Notes: generated by a model from the sequence alone, not told the origin. A stretch of DNA of 64,000 nucleotides from Thermoanaerobacter pseudethanolicus ATCC 33223 (GCF_000019085.1 NC_010321.1:504501-568500), one strand, 5' to 3'. Shown: positions 48,347 through 57,993, numbered from the stretch's first letter. Program-made: numbers and translations.

Positions 48347-49108
48347 ATGCTTGCAAAAAGAATAATTCCTTGTTTAGATGTGAAAGACGGCAGGGTAGTA
48401 AAAGGAGTTAACTTTTTAAATTTAAAAGATGCGGGAGACCCTGTCCAGATAGCATCAGAGTACAATGAATTAGGAGCAGATGAGCTTGTATTCTTGGACA
48501 TTACTGCTTCTTATGAAAAGCGAAAAATAATGATAGAAGTTGTAAAAAGGACTTCTGAAAAAGTATTTATTCCTTTAACTGTTGGGGGTGGAATTTCAGA
48601 CCTTGACGATATAAAAGATATTCTAAGAGCAGGGGCTGATAAGGTTTCAATAAATACCCAAGCTGTGAAACAACCAACTCTTATTCGTCAGGCCGCTGTA
48701 CGTTTTGGAAGCCAATGTGTGGTTGTAGCAATTGATGCCAAGAGGCGAAGTGATGGCTCGGGCTTTGATGTGTATATAAACGGCGGAAGGGTAAACACAG
48801 GGCTTGATGTGATTGAGTGGGCTAAAAAAGTAGAGTCTTTAGGAGCAGGAGAAATACTTCTTACAAGTATGGATAAAGACGGTACTAAAGATGGGTATGA
48901 TATAGAGCTTACAAGAATGGTAAGTGAAGCTGTCAATATCCCCGTTATAGCTTCTGGAGGTGCAGGAAATAAAGAGCATTTTAAAGAGGTTTTTACTGAA
49001 GGCAAAGCTGATGCTGCGTTAGCGGCTTCTGTGTTTCATTACAGGGAGTTGGAAATAAAAGAAGTTAAAAGATATTTAAAAGAAGAAGGTATACCAGTGA
49101 GAATTTAA
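48347..49108 (+). CDS. hisF: Imidazole glycerol phosphate synthase, cyclase subunit
   Basis: A TIM barrel of 253 residues paired with His[19 protein letters not shown] has the catalytic Asp; [18 protein letters not shown] and [10 protein letters not shown] form the phosphate and substrate loops; [15 protein letters not shown] has the second catalytic Asp. It starts immediately after the hisA stop. Confidence 0.97.
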   Translation: MLAKRIIPCLDVKDGRVVKGVNFLNLKDAGDPVQIASEYNELGADELVFLDITASYEKRKIMIEVVKRTSEKVFIPLTVGGGISDLDDIKDILRAGADKVSINTQAVKQPTLIRQAAVRFGSQCVVVAIDAKRRSDGSGFDVYINGGRVNTGLDVIEWAKKVESLGAGEILLTSMDKDGTKDGYDIELTRMVSEAVNIPVIASGGAGNKEHFKEVFTEGKADAALAASVFHYRELEIKEVKRYLKEEGIPVRI

Positions 49109-49130
49109 ATTTATCGAAAGGATGTAGAGA

Positions 49131-49790
49131 ATGATTGATATAGAGGAATTAAAGTTTGATGAAAAAGGACTTATTCCTGCGATTGTGCAAGACTACAATA
49201 CAAAACAAGTATTAATGTTGGCTTATATGAATGAGGAAAGTTTAAAATTAAGCTTGGAAAAGGGAGAAACTTATTTTTTTAGCAGAAGTAGAAAGGAAAT
49301 TTGGCATAAAGGGGAAACTTCAGGTAATACCCAAAAGATAAAAAACATATTTTATGACTGCGATGGGGATGCTTTGCTAATTGAGGTGGAGCCAAAAGGG
49401 CCGGCATGCCATACAGGGAATGTAAGCTGTTTTTATAGGAGCTTTTTAGGTGAAGTTGAAAATTATGACATGGAAATACTTAAAATGCTATATGAACGGG
49501 TAAAAGATAGAAAGACAAACCCGGCAGAAGGGTCTTATACTAATTATTTGTTTGAAAAAGGCATAGATAAGATTTTAAAGAAAATTGGCGAAGAAACTAC
49601 GGAGGTAGTGATAGCTTCCAAAAATGACTCCAAAGAAGAGATAGTGTATGAGGTTTCAGATTTACTTTATCATTTAATAGTTTTGTTAGTTGACAAAGGT
49701 ATAAAGCTCGAGGATGTATACGGTGAGCTTGGTAGAAGGTATTATAAGCCAAAGGAATTTAAAGAAGAACATGAAGAGAGAAAGAAATAG
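49131..49790 (+). CDS. hisI: Bifunctional phosphoribosyl-AMP cyclohydrolase / phosphoribosyl-ATP pyrophosphatase
   Basis: A fused HisI-HisE protein of 219 residues. The cyclohydrolase half (~1-105) has [30 protein letters not shown] and the metal-binding [19 protein letters not shown]. The pyrophosphohydrolase half (~115-205) has [20 protein letters not shown] and the acidic E-E...D motif of the MazG-like fold. It is the last gene of the operon; its stop codon touches the terminator stem into whose T tract a group II intron has inserted. Confidence 0.96.
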   Translation: MIDIEELKFDEKGLIPAIVQDYNTKQVLMLAYMNEESLKLSLEKGETYFFSRSRKEIWHKGETSGNTQKIKNIFYDCDGDALLIEVEPKGPACHTGNVSCFYRSFLGEVENYDMEILKMLYERVKDRKTNPAEGSYTNYLFEKGIDKILKKIGEETTEVVIASKNDSKEEIVYEVSDLLYHLIVLLVDKGIKLEDVYGELGRRYYKPKEFKEEHEERKK

Positions 49791-49821
49791 GGAAAGTCAG
49801 TAAAAGACTTTCCCTATCTTC
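49789..49821 (+). terminator. Terminator of the histidine operon, interrupted by the intron
   Basis: AGGGAAAGTC (49789-49798) / GACTTTCCCT (49807-49816), then ATCTTC before the intron's GTGCG. Joined to the 3' exon the tail would read ATCTTC-TTTATATG. The A-rich left flank means the hairpin could also terminate glyA in the opposite direction. Confidence 0.85.
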
Positions 49822-51733
49822 GTGCGCCCGGCATGGGCGATAGCTAGGCGGTGAAAGTCCGCTGTGGGCTTGGTAGTGGGAACCACTAGCCAAAAGCAAG
49901 GGTGTCCATCGTGAGGTGGAATCTGAAGGAAGCTTAAGGCAAAATCTCGGTCTGATGAACAAGAACCAGATAAGAGGCTGAATTGGGATGGATGAGTTTG
50001 CGTAACAAAACGAAGTCCAACACTACCCGAATCCCATACAGTAAATCTGGCAGATATATGAGATGAAAGTTATCGTTCTTACCCGGGGAGGTCTCAAGGA
50101 TAAGTCACTAAAGTGAACTCTGAAGTGACAACCCATACAGTGATGTATGGTTGAACCTTGAGAAGTCAGCAGAGGTCATAGTACTTATCTAGTCATGAAT
50201 AGATAAGGAAGGGCCGAACGTTAGGAGGTTTTGGAAATCTTATGGACTCGAAAGATATGCAGAGACTGCAGACAACTCAACAAAGAGGCTATCCGTTGAA
50301 TAGAGAAATGGAATTTCAAAAGACAACGGAAGTGCATAGTATATCATCGGCGTCAAAAGATAGAAGAAACGATGTACAAAGATATACCAGCAAGATGCTT
50401 GAAATGATAGTAGAACGAGGAAACATGAGAGCAGCATACAAGCGCGTTGTTGCAAATAAAGGAAGCCATGGAGTCGATGGGATGGGAGTAGATGAACTTC
50501 TACCGTATCTCAAAGAAAACTGGGCAACCATAAAACAACAACTGCTGGAGGGGAAATACAAACCACAACCAGTGCGAAGAGTAGAAATTCCCAAACCTGA
50601 TGGAGGAAAAAGACTACTAGGAATACCTACAGCACTAGATAGGCTAATACAACAAGCAATAGCCCAAATACTAAATAGAGTCTACAACCATACATTTTCT
50701 GATAGCAGTTATGGATTCAGACCAGGACGCAGTGCAAAAGACGCAATAAAAGCCGCAGAAGCATACATAAATGAAGGATACACATGGGTTGTAGATATGG
50801 ACTTAGAAAAGTTCTTTGACAGAGTAAACCACGACATAATAATGTCCAAACTAGAAAAGCGGATAGGAGATAAAAGGGTACTAAAGTTAATACGAAGATA
50901 CCTAGAATCAGGAGTAATGATAAACGGAATCAAAGTATCAACAGAAGAAGGGACACCCCAAGGAGGGCCATTAAGTCCACTATTAGCAAACATAATGTTG
51001 GACGAACTAGACAAAGAACTTGAAAAACGAGGGCATAAATTCTGCCGATATGCAGATGACTGCAACATATATGTAAAAAGCAGGTCTGCAGGAGACAGAG
51101 TAATGAAGAGCATAAAGAAATTCATAGAAAGCAAATTAAAACTAAAAGTCAACGAAGCAAAAAGTGCTGTAGATAGACCATGGAGAAGAAAATTTCTTGG
51201 ATTTTCATTCTATACAAAAGAAAACGAAGTAAGAATAAGAATTCATGAAAAATCCATCAAAAGGTTTAAGGAAAAAGTAAGAGAAATAACCAATCGGAAC
51301 AAGGGAATAAGCATGGAAAACAGAATAAAAAGACTAAATCAAATAACAACAGGATGGGTCAACTATTTTGGATTAGCAGACGCGAAAAGCATAATGAAAA
51401 CCCTTGACGAATGGATAAGGCGAAGACTAAGGGCATGTATATGGAAACAATGGAAGAAGATAAAAACGAAGCATGATAACCTAGTAAAACTAGGAGTAGA
51501 AGAACAAAAAGCCTGGGAATACGCCAATACAAGGAAAGGCTACTGGAGAATATCCAATAGCCCAATCCTAAATAAGACTCTTACAAATAAATACTTTGAA
51601 AGCATAGGTTATAAGAGTTTATCCCAAAGATATCTAATTGTACATAATTCCTAATGAACCGCCGTATACCGAACGGTACGTACGGTGGTGTGAGAGGACG
51701 CTGAATAAAATAATTATTCAGCTCCTACTCGAT
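49822..51733 (+). mobile_element. Group IIC intron with reverse transcriptase
   Basis: The 5' end GTGCGCCCGGCATGGG is the conserved group II start; about 420 nt of conserved domain I-IV RNA follow (e.g. GGCGGTGAAAGTCCGC, GTGTCCATCGTGAGGTGGAA). The ORF lies in domain IV. After it come domain V (AACCGCCGTATACC / GGTACGTACGGTGGT) and domain VI, with the 3' end at CTACTCGAT. Insertion directly 3' of an intrinsic terminator is the hallmark of class IIC. The boundaries are assigned by motif and could be off by a base or two. Confidence 0.9.
50242..51654 (+). CDS. ltrA: Group IIC intron reverse transcriptase/maturase
   Basis: 470 residues. RT domains 0-7 span about residues 52-300 (NKGSHGVDGMGVDELLPYL, RRVEIPKPDGGKRLLGIP, SSYGFRPGRSAKDAI, DMDLEKFFDRVNHD, GTPQGGPLSPLLANI and the catalytic RYADDCNIYVKS). 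A maturase/thumb X domain follows (WRRKFLGFSFY ... GWVNYFGLADAKS). There is no HNH endonuclease domain, as in class C. The sequence strongly resembles the G. stearothermophilus GsI-IIC enzyme, the thermostable RT known as TGIRT. It is intact, so the intron may be active. The N-terminal ~50 residues before MLEMIVERGN exceed that relative; a later start is possible. Confidence 0.95.
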   Translation: MDSKDMQRLQTTQQRGYPLNREMEFQKTTEVHSISSASKDRRNDVQRYTSKMLEMIVERGNMRAAYKRVVANKGSHGVDGMGVDELLPYLKENWATIKQQLLEGKYKPQPVRRVEIPKPDGGKRLLGIPTALDRLIQQAIAQILNRVYNHTFSDSSYGFRPGRSAKDAIKAAEAYINEGYTWVVDMDLEKFFDRVNHDIIMSKLEKRIGDKRVLKLIRRYLESGVMINGIKVSTEEGTPQGGPLSPLLANIMLDELDKELEKRGHKFCRYADDCNIYVKSRSAGDRVMKSIKKFIESKLKLKVNEAKSAVDRPWRRKFLGFSFYTKENEVRIRIHEKSIKRFKEKVREITNRNKGISMENRIKRLNQITTGWVNYFGLADAKSIMKTLDEWIRRRLRACIWKQWKKIKTKHDNLVKLGVEEQKAWEYANTRKGYWRISNSPILNKTLTNKYFESIGYKSLSQRYLIVHNS

Positions 51734-51734
51734 T

Positions 51735-52976
51735 TTATATGAGGTCCTCATAAAGAGGGTATTTTTTGAGAAGATTTGCTACTCTTTCTTTTGCTTTTTC
51801 TTTATAGTTTTCATCCCTTATTACATTGACTATAATGTCCGCTATTTCTACCATATCTTCAGGTTTCATTCCTCTTGTTGTAACAGCTGGAGTTCCCAGT
51901 CTCACACCAGAAGTGACATTTGGCCCTAATGGGTCAAAAGGTATAGCATTTTTGTTGCAAGTTATGTTTACTTCATCTAATCTTGTTTCTAACTCTTTGC
52001 CTGTTATTCCTGTGTTTCTTAAATCCAACAACATCAAGTGGTTATCGGTTCCACCTGACACTAAATTTATTCCTCTTTCCATTAATGCATTTGCTAAAGC
52101 TTTTGCATTTTCGACAATTCTTTTTTGATATTCTTTGAATTCATCGGTGAGAGCTTCTTTAAAACAAACGGCTTTTGCTGCTATTATATGCATTAAAGGG
52201 CCACCTTGTGTGCCCGGGAAGAGTGCTTTGTCTATTGCTTTTGCGTATTCTTCTTTGCAAAGAATAGCTCCTCCTCTTGGGCCTCTTAAAGTCTTATGGG
52301 TGGTAGTCGTAACGACATCTGCATAAGGAACAGGATTAGGATGAAGACCTGCTGCTACAAGACCAGCTATATGAGCCATGTCTACCATTAGGTAAGCTCC
52401 AACCTTGTCTGCAATTTCTCTAAATCTCTTAAAATCGATTATCCTTGGGTAAGCGCTAGCACCTGCGACAATCAATTTGGGTTTGTGCTTTTTTGCGACT
52501 CTTTCTACTTCATCGTAATCTATATATCCTGTATCTTCTCTTACTCCGTAAGATACGAAATTATAGATTTGGCCTGAAAAATTGACTTTGCTTCCATGAG
52601 TGAGGTGCCCTCCATGGGCTAAATCCATTCCCAGCACAGTATCTCCTGGCTTTATAAGAGCAAAATAAGCAGCCATGTTTGCCTGTGCTCCTGAATGAGG
52701 TTGTACATTTGCGTGTTCAGCACCAAAAAGTTTTTTGAGCCTTTCTCTTGCTAACTCTTCAGCTATATCCACATATTCGCAACCGCCGTAATACCTTTTA
52801 TTTGGATACCCTTCTGCGTATTTATTAGTAAGAGGGGACCCCATTGCTTCCATTACAGCTCTACTTACAAAATTTTCAGAAGCTATAAGCTCTATTTTAT
52901 TTCTCTGCCTTATAAGCTCTTTTTCAATTGCGTCTGCAATTTCTGGATCAGTTTTTCTTATTATTTCAATATCCAT
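51735..52976 (-). CDS. glyA: Serine hydroxymethyltransferase
   Basis: A PLP enzyme of 413 residues converting serine and tetrahydrofolate to glycine and methylene-THF. Markers are [51 protein letters not shown] and the PLP lysine in [19 protein letters not shown] lies 7 bases before the ATG. The stop codon (51737-51735) lies one base from the intron's 3' end, so the protein is intact but its transcript now runs antisense into the intron. Confidence 0.97.
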
Positions 52977-53009
52977 GACTTTACCCCCTATGTTTCATTA
53001 TCTACCTCT

Positions 53010-53038
53010 ATTATAAATCTTTTGTATACTATATTCAA
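53010..53038 (-). promoter_or_regulatory. Promoter of glyA
   Basis: On the minus strand TTGAAT (53038-53033), 17-bp spacer, TATAAT (53015-53010). Confidence 0.7.
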
Positions 53039-53149
53039 CAGCACTTCTTTTTGAAGAAAATAACGCCAATTAACAAAAATTTAACATAAACTTAACAAAA
53101 TTAACGAGATTTTAATTTTAAAACTCACAAATTTGGTTATAATATAAGA

Positions 53150-53211
53150 TGAGCTCCCTTAAAGATACCCCCTATCCCTCAAAAAAATTTTATTGAGGTC
53201 TTGATTTTTTT
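53150..53211 (+). ncRNA. Candidate small RNA 1 with C-rich stretch
   Basis: TATAAT (53138-53143; the -35 is poor) is followed by ~60 nt with GCTCCCTTAAAGATACCCCC and CTATCCCTC, then a hairpin CCTCAA/TTGAGG (53177-53182, 53193-53198) and TCTTGATTTTTTT. There is no ORF. The C-rich single-stranded part is complementary to Shine-Dalgarno sequences. Purely predicted. Confidence 0.35.
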
Positions 53212-53229
53212 GAAAAAGGACTGTATAAT
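53201..53229 (+). promoter_or_regulatory. Strong promoter without a downstream gene
   Basis: TTGATT (53201-53206), 17-bp spacer, TATAAT (53224-53229), followed within 70 bp by a terminator and no ORF on this strand. Confidence 0.65.
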
Positions 53230-53235
53230 GTATAC

Positions 53236-53306
53236 TTGGTCAAAACAATGACTCCCCCTTTAACATATGCAAGCCCTTGGAGTATTCCAGGGCTCTTTTT
53301 GTTTTT
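53236..53306 (+). ncRNA. Candidate small RNA 2 (~70 nt) with C-rich stretch
   Basis: Starts behind the promoter at 53201-53229. It has a 5' hairpin GTCA-AAACAA-TGAC (53239-53252), then an open CTCCCCCTTTAAC (53253-53264), then terminator stem AGCCCTTGG/CCAGGGCT (53272-53294) with CTTTTTGTTTTT. This hairpin, C-rich loop-out and terminator layout resembles SD-targeting sRNAs of Firmicutes such as RsaE/RoxS. The dipeptidase gene on the other strand ends at the T run. Confidence 0.5.
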
Positions 53307-54240
53307 ATATTAGAATTTTTTTGATAAGATTTTCAAAATTTCTGTGAGAAATCTTATCAATCTGTTCTTGGGTGTATCCTCTTTTTCTTAGTCCTTCTAA
53401 AATTGCGGGGAAATAAGATATGTCCTTTAATCCTTCAGGAGTACTGCTAATCCCATCAAAGTCAGAACCAAAACCTACATAATCTTCTCCTACTAATTCG
53501 CATATATAATTTATATGATTTAAAACATCTTCTAATGTAGCTTGACCTTCATCTCTTAAAAATTGTGGAGCAAAATTTATTCCAATTACACCGCCTTTTT
53601 GAGCTATCGCTTTTATTTGCTCATCTGTCAAATTTCTTCTGTGGGAGCATAGGGTTTTAGCATTAGAATGAGAAGCTATAATAGGTTTCTCACTAAGTTC
53701 TACTACATCCCAAATTCCTTTTTCATTAAGATGAGATACATCTACAATCATTCCTAAGCGATTCATTTCTTTTACAACTTCTCTGCCAAAGGAAGTAAGC
53801 CCCGCTTCTTTAACACCGTCTACTCCGTCCCCTAAATCGTTTCTCAAACTCCAAGTTAAAGTGAGAGCTCTTACCCCTAATTTATAAAACATCCTAAGAA
53901 GAGAAATTTCACCTTCTAAAGCTTCGCCACCCTCTATAGAAAGCAATGCTCCAATTTTTTCTTCTTCTTTTGCTTTGTCTATATCTTCTCCTTTTAATAT
54001 TAATCTAAATTCTTTTGTTTCTTCGATTACTTCATGCATTTTGTCAATCATTTTTAAAGCCATTGTGGCAGCATTTTTTCTCATTTGTTTTGGGTCTACA
54101 AATACAGCAAAAACCTGCAGATGGACTTTGCCTTCTTTCATCCTTTGTAAATCCACATGACCTTCTTTTGACCTTTCAGTGAAATCTATTTTTTTGTCCA
54201 CTAAACGATAAAGAGTATCACAGTGAAAATCTACAAACAT
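53305..54240 (-). CDS. Membrane dipeptidase (M19, renal-dipeptidase family)
   Basis: An amidohydrolase-fold zinc dipeptidase of about 311 residues. FVDFHCDTL (HxD metal ligands) opens the protein; ALLSIEGGEAL carries the bridging Glu; LTLTWSLRNDLGDG, VDVSHLNEKGIWDV and IIASHSNAKTLCSHRRNLTDEQ give His ligands; VGFGSDFDGI carries the last Asp. It hydrolyses dipeptides, in bacteria often with D-residues. There is no signal peptide. Two ATGs are possible (54246, 54240); the second is better spaced from AGAGGGAAGG. Confidence 0.93.
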   Translation of the reverse strand: MFVDFHCDTLYRLVDKKIDFTERSKEGHVDLQRMKEGKVHLQVFAVFVDPKQMRKNAATMALKMIDKMHEVIEETKEFRLILKGEDIDKAKEEEKIGALLSIEGGEALEGEISLLRMFYKLGVRALTLTWSLRNDLGDGVDGVKEAGLTSFGREVVKEMNRLGMIVDVSHLNEKGIWDVVELSEKPIIASHSNAKTLCSHRRNLTDEQIKAIAQKGGVIGINFAPQFLRDEGQATLEDVLNHINYICELVGEDYVGFGSDFDGISSTPEGLKDISYFPAILEGLRKRGYTQEQIDKISHRNFENLIKKILI

Positions 54241-54377
54241 ATTCATCCTTCCCTCTTTTTATTTTTTCTTCATAGTATGATTGTAGCACAACAAAATATT
54301 TTTCAAAATTTGATATCATGTAATAATTTGTTCATAAATGTATAGTAAAATAATAGCATGAATGGAGGCAGAGTAGC

Positions 54378-55787
54378 ATGATAAATAAACGGACTATTTA
54401 CTTTTCTTTGTTTATTGCTTTATTAATAGGAATATCCTATATAATGAATTGGGAAATGGCTATTGCAAACTTCGCAGAAAAAGGTACACTGCCAACTTTT
54501 GATGACCCTGGGCAAAGAATCCTCATTATAGTTCCTCATCCTGATGATGAGACTTTAGGAATGGCAGGAATTATTCAAAGAGCTGTAGAACTTAAAAGGC
54601 CTATTAAAGTAGTAATAGTCACAAGTGGAGAGAGTTACAAGAAAGCTGCAATGTCATTTTGTGGTAAAACAAATCCTACTCCTCAAGATTTTTATCGTTT
54701 TGGACTTGCAAGACAGCAAGAAAGTATTGTTGCCATGAGAGTTTTGGGATTACCGCGACAAGATTTAATTTTTTTAGGGTTTGCTGATGGGAGCACCAGA
54801 TTTTTGTGGAGCCAATATTGGGATAATGGCCGTCCAAGAGTGAGTGGCGGAATTCATGTGGCATATGCTCCTTATGATACAGTTTATAAGCCGGGTATTC
54901 CATATACAGGACAAAATTTAGTTAATGAACTTACGGAAATAATTAAAGATTTTAAACCTACTGATATATATTATCCTTTAGCAGATGATATGCATCCCGA
55001 CCATTGGGCAGTAAGCAATTTTGTGAGATATACTATTACCGCTGTGAATATAAATGTCCGTGAGCATATGTTTTTAGTCCATCATCCACAATGGCCAGTG
55101 CCATGGATGGCGGAGAAAAATAGGCCCATGTTACCTCCTGTAGATATGAAAGATAGTAACACAGAATGGCAATCTTTTGACTTAACTCCAAAAGAAATAG
55201 ATTTGAAACAAGTGGCTATAAAACAATATAGGACCCAAATAGATGTTATGGAACCATTTTTAATGGCTTTTGTAAGAAAAACCGAATTATTTGCTACAAA
55301 ACCTGTCATCACTATTCCTGTAGTTGATTCAAAACCAGATTTACAAAGTAGAGCTTTGCCTCATACTCTTTTAAAAGTGTATACTGGTGGCATGTTAAAT
55401 GAGGAAATATACAGAAGTGCAGCTTTAACGCGATTAGGAGCTTTTTATTACGACAATAAATTGTACATCGGCTTAGAATCGGCAAGACCAATATCTAAAA
55501 AAGTAATTTACCATGTTGAAATGAGGCTATTTTATAAAGATCAAAATGATATAAAACGTATTGATTTAGGAATTGTAAATGGAAAATTATATCAGTATAA
55601 AAGGGCAGAAAATTCTTTGACAGATGTCATAGCAGCAAAACCTATAATCAATGGAAATAAAATGTGGGTTGAAGTAAAAATACCACAGGTGAATAATTTA
55701 AGATATATATTTATGGGAGCGGATTCTATTTATAGGAATCGTCTTATAGATAAAATACCTTGGAATATGTATAAAATAGGTGAGTAA
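54378..55787 (+). CDS. Extracytoplasmic PIG-L/LmbE-family deacetylase
   Basis: A 469-residue protein with an N-terminal signal anchor (residues ~7-21). The LmbE zinc de-N-acetylase domain (~45-290) has IIVPHPDDETLGMAG (Zn ligands His/Asp), TSGESYKK, and the later zinc His in DDMHPDHWAVSN. A C-terminal beta-sandwich-like region (~330-469) of no recognised family follows. PIG-L enzymes remove acetyl from N-acetylglucosamine-type sugars; the export signal suggests a cell-surface glycan as substrate. GGAGG lies upstream. Single gene, convergent with the germination permease. Confidence 0.88.
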   Translation: MINKRTIYFSLFIALLIGISYIMNWEMAIANFAEKGTLPTFDDPGQRILIIVPHPDDETLGMAGIIQRAVELKRPIKVVIVTSGESYKKAAMSFCGKTNPTPQDFYRFGLARQQESIVAMRVLGLPRQDLIFLGFADGSTRFLWSQYWDNGRPRVSGGIHVAYAPYDTVYKPGIPYTGQNLVNELTEIIKDFKPTDIYYPLADDMHPDHWAVSNFVRYTITAVNINVREHMFLVHHPQWPVPWMAEKNRPMLPPVDMKDSNTEWQSFDLTPKEIDLKQVAIKQYRTQIDVMEPFLMAFVRKTELFATKPVITIPVVDSKPDLQSRALPHTLLKVYTGGMLNEEIYRSAALTRLGAFYYDNKLYIGLESARPISKKVIYHVEMRLFYKDQNDIKRIDLGIVNGKLYQYKRAENSLTDVIAAKPIINGNKMWVEVKIPQVNNLRYIFMGADSIYRNRLIDKIPWNMYKIGE

Positions 55788-55799
55788 AAGAGAAGGCTT

Positions 55800-56885
55800 T
55801 TAAGGTTTTCTCTTTTCTTTTATGTTTAGAAATAGAAAAGTAATCATAGGTAAAATTATTTGTAGAGGTACATGTATGTAAAAAGGAGTAAATTTAAGAC
55901 CTATAAGTATGTGGGTTTGATAACTGTCGGCAATTATAAAAGAAGCAGCAAAAATCATCGACAAAACAGGGAAAAGCAGGTATTTATAACTTTTTAATTC
56001 CAACGCATTTTTTATCATGGTAAGTCCTGCATAAGTAAATACGCTAATCTTAAAAAATACCCCTATAATCATTATAAATACATACAAAGTGTCTAGGTTT
56101 TTTAAATTTCCTAAATTTATTAATCTTATAACTTGATACAATGGGAAATTTTCTCTTGAAGCTTCATCTGCTCCTAAAGAAGAAATTATAATGATATTGT
56201 TAAAGGACAATAGTAGACCAGTAAAAACAGTGGTTATCAGCATTATCTTTTTTATCTTTTCCTTTTGTTTTACTTTATCAAAAACTGTAGTAAAAGCAAT
56301 AAGTTCACCAAATGGAAAAGTCACAATTAGAGGAATTGCTGCTTTGATTACGGGAACAATTCCATTTTCTAAAATTGGTAAAAGCCTTGAAAAACTAAAA
56401 TTATCTCCCATCATTATCATAGTTGTTTGAAAAGCCATAATAGCTAAAATAAGAGGGAGCAAAATTTTAGCAACGCGGGCAAGTACACATATATCAAATA
56501 GGAGGTAATACATTACTAATATAAGCATAAAAGAAGAAAAAATATATGTAGGTGTTCGAGAATATATTGTATTTACACTGAGTTCTACATAGTCTCTTAC
56601 GTTTCTTGAAGCAATGTATAAAAAGTACAGAGCATAAATTAGAGATAAAGTTTTACCTATATATTTCCCATAAACAAACTCAAGTAACTGTGGAAGATTT
56701 TTTTGCGATTTTTCAAAAGAGGAGACGTACATAAGTGTAATTGGCAGAGAAATAAGCATTGCAATTAAAATAGAAAGCCAACAATCTTGTTTTGCTTTAA
56801 TTCCCAAACAAAAGAGTACTGATGTTCCAATCTCAAAAGTTATCATTAAAAACAATAAATCGCTAACTTCTAATCTTTTGTTCAT
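55800..56885 (-). CDS. GerB-type spore germination permease
   Basis: A 361-residue protein of the GerAB/GerBB (APC-superfamily) family with ten predicted hydrophobic segments. It begins LEVSDLLFLMITFEIGTSVL, with SFEKSQKNLPQLLEFVYGKYIG and PFGELIAFTTVFDKVKQKEK, both typical of GerB proteins. In B. subtilis the B subunit works with GerA and GerC subunits in nutrient receptors; neither is encoded here, making this an orphan. The ATG at 56885 follows AAGGTGG. It is 54 bp downstream of an Na/Pi-type transporter on the same strand. Confidence 0.87.
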   Translation of the reverse strand: MNKRLEVSDLLFLMITFEIGTSVLFCLGIKAKQDCWLSILIAMLISLPITLMYVSSFEKSQKNLPQLLEFVYGKYIGKTLSLIYALYFLYIASRNVRDYVELSVNTIYSRTPTYIFSSFMLILVMYYLLFDICVLARVAKILLPLILAIMAFQTTMIMMGDNFSFSRLLPILENGIVPVIKAAIPLIVTFPFGELIAFTTVFDKVKQKEKIKKIMLITTVFTGLLLSFNNIIIISSLGADEASRENFPLYQVIRLINLGNLKNLDTLYVFIMIIGVFFKISVFTYAGLTMIKNALELKSYKYLLFPVLSMIFAASFIIADSYQTHILIGLKFTPFYIHVPLQIILPMITFLFLNIKEKRKP

Positions 56886-56939
56886 TGTTACCACCTTGAA
56901 AATAAACTTTAATATTAGGATTCCTATTAATTGAATTTT

Positions 56940-57866
56940 TTATTTATTTACTAATTTATCTATTAAAACAAAAAGTTGCTTAAGAAAAGGAATTATCAAA
57001 AGTGCAGAAAAAAGATTAAAAAATGTGTGGGCGTTTGCCACCTGTCTTAAAGGATTGTGGGGGGAGATGAGTTTCAAAAACTCTGCAAAAAAATTTGTAA
57101 AAGGCAAAAAGAGTATAGTGCCCCCTATATTAAGAAAAATGTTAAAGAGAGCTATTTTTTTCCCTTCTTTGTTAGAGGCAAAGCTCAGTATGATAGCCTC
57201 TGAGCAAGTTCCAATATTTAAACCATATATTATTGGCAATGCTTGAGGCAAGGTTATTAGTTGAGAGGAGACCAAAACTTGTAGTGTTGCTATACCTACA
57301 TTACTTGATTGAAGGATTAATGCTGTGATTATTCCAGCAAGAATTCCCCAGAAAGGATTTGAAAGATTAGCACTAATAAGCTCGAAGTTAGAATTTTTTT
57401 TAAGAGGCATTGTAGCCAGTTCCATTATCTTAAGACCATAAAATACTAATCCAAATCCTAAAAATACATTTCCTACAAATTTTAATTTAGTATTGCAATT
57501 TTGGAAATGTAGTACAGAACCTATAAAAACTAAATAAGGGGCTATTTTAAACAGATTAAATGCGTAAAGCTGCACGGCAATAGTAGTTCCAATATTAGAA
57601 CCTATAATTATACCTGCTGCGCTTTTAAGAGTTAAAAGCTCTGCTCCTGCCATTGTTACTGCGATTACAGTTACCATGCTACTGCTTTGAATAATTAAGG
57701 TTATAAAAAAACCTATTATTATTGATTTTAATAAATTGCTTGCAAAATTGTTAATAATTTGAGAAATTTTTTGTTGTGAGAAGACCTTTAATCCCCTTGT
57801 TAAAGTAAAAATTCCCCAAATAAATACTCCTATTCCTGCCGCGAAATATATTAAAGAGATTATCAT
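56940..57866 (-). CDS. Na+/phosphate cotransporter family protein (NptA-like)
   Basis: A 308-residue membrane protein of the COG1283 family. It has two inverted Na_Pi repeats with the QSSS motif (FITLIIQSSSMVTVIAV, residues ~58-70) and its partner LILQSSNVGIATLQVL (~185-200), plus GIIIGSNIGTTIAVQL. It lacks the C-terminal PhoU-like domain of longer relatives (~550 residues), so it is the short form. It probably imports phosphate with sodium. It forms a possible two-gene unit with the gerB-type gene. Confidence 0.87.
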   Translation of the reverse strand: MIISLIYFAAGIGVFIWGIFTLTRGLKVFSQQKISQIINNFASNLLKSIIIGFFITLIIQSSSMVTVIAVTMAGAELLTLKSAAGIIIGSNIGTTIAVQLYAFNLFKIAPYLVFIGSVLHFQNCNTKLKFVGNVFLGFGLVFYGLKIMELATMPLKKNSNFELISANLSNPFWGILAGIITALILQSSNVGIATLQVLVSSQLITLPQALPIIYGLNIGTCSEAIILSFASNKEGKKIALFNIFLNIGGTILFLPFTNFFAEFLKLISPHNPLRQVANAHTFFNLFSALLIIPFLKQLFVLIDKLVNK

Positions 57867-57993
57867 TTTTACTCCCCCGCAAAGTCCTTTCCTATTTCAA
57901 TTTTATGTTGCCAATGTCTTAAAATGAATAATTTTTCATTAAATAAAAAACACTAAGAATTAGAGGTTAATAATATTTTTTAGAGGTGGTTGG

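Noticed and set aside
49925-49929. GAAGG as the intron's EBS1 pairing with the exon TCTTC
   Set aside because: The pairing is possible, but this stretch is a conserved part of domain I in related introns, so it is not evidence for EBS1.
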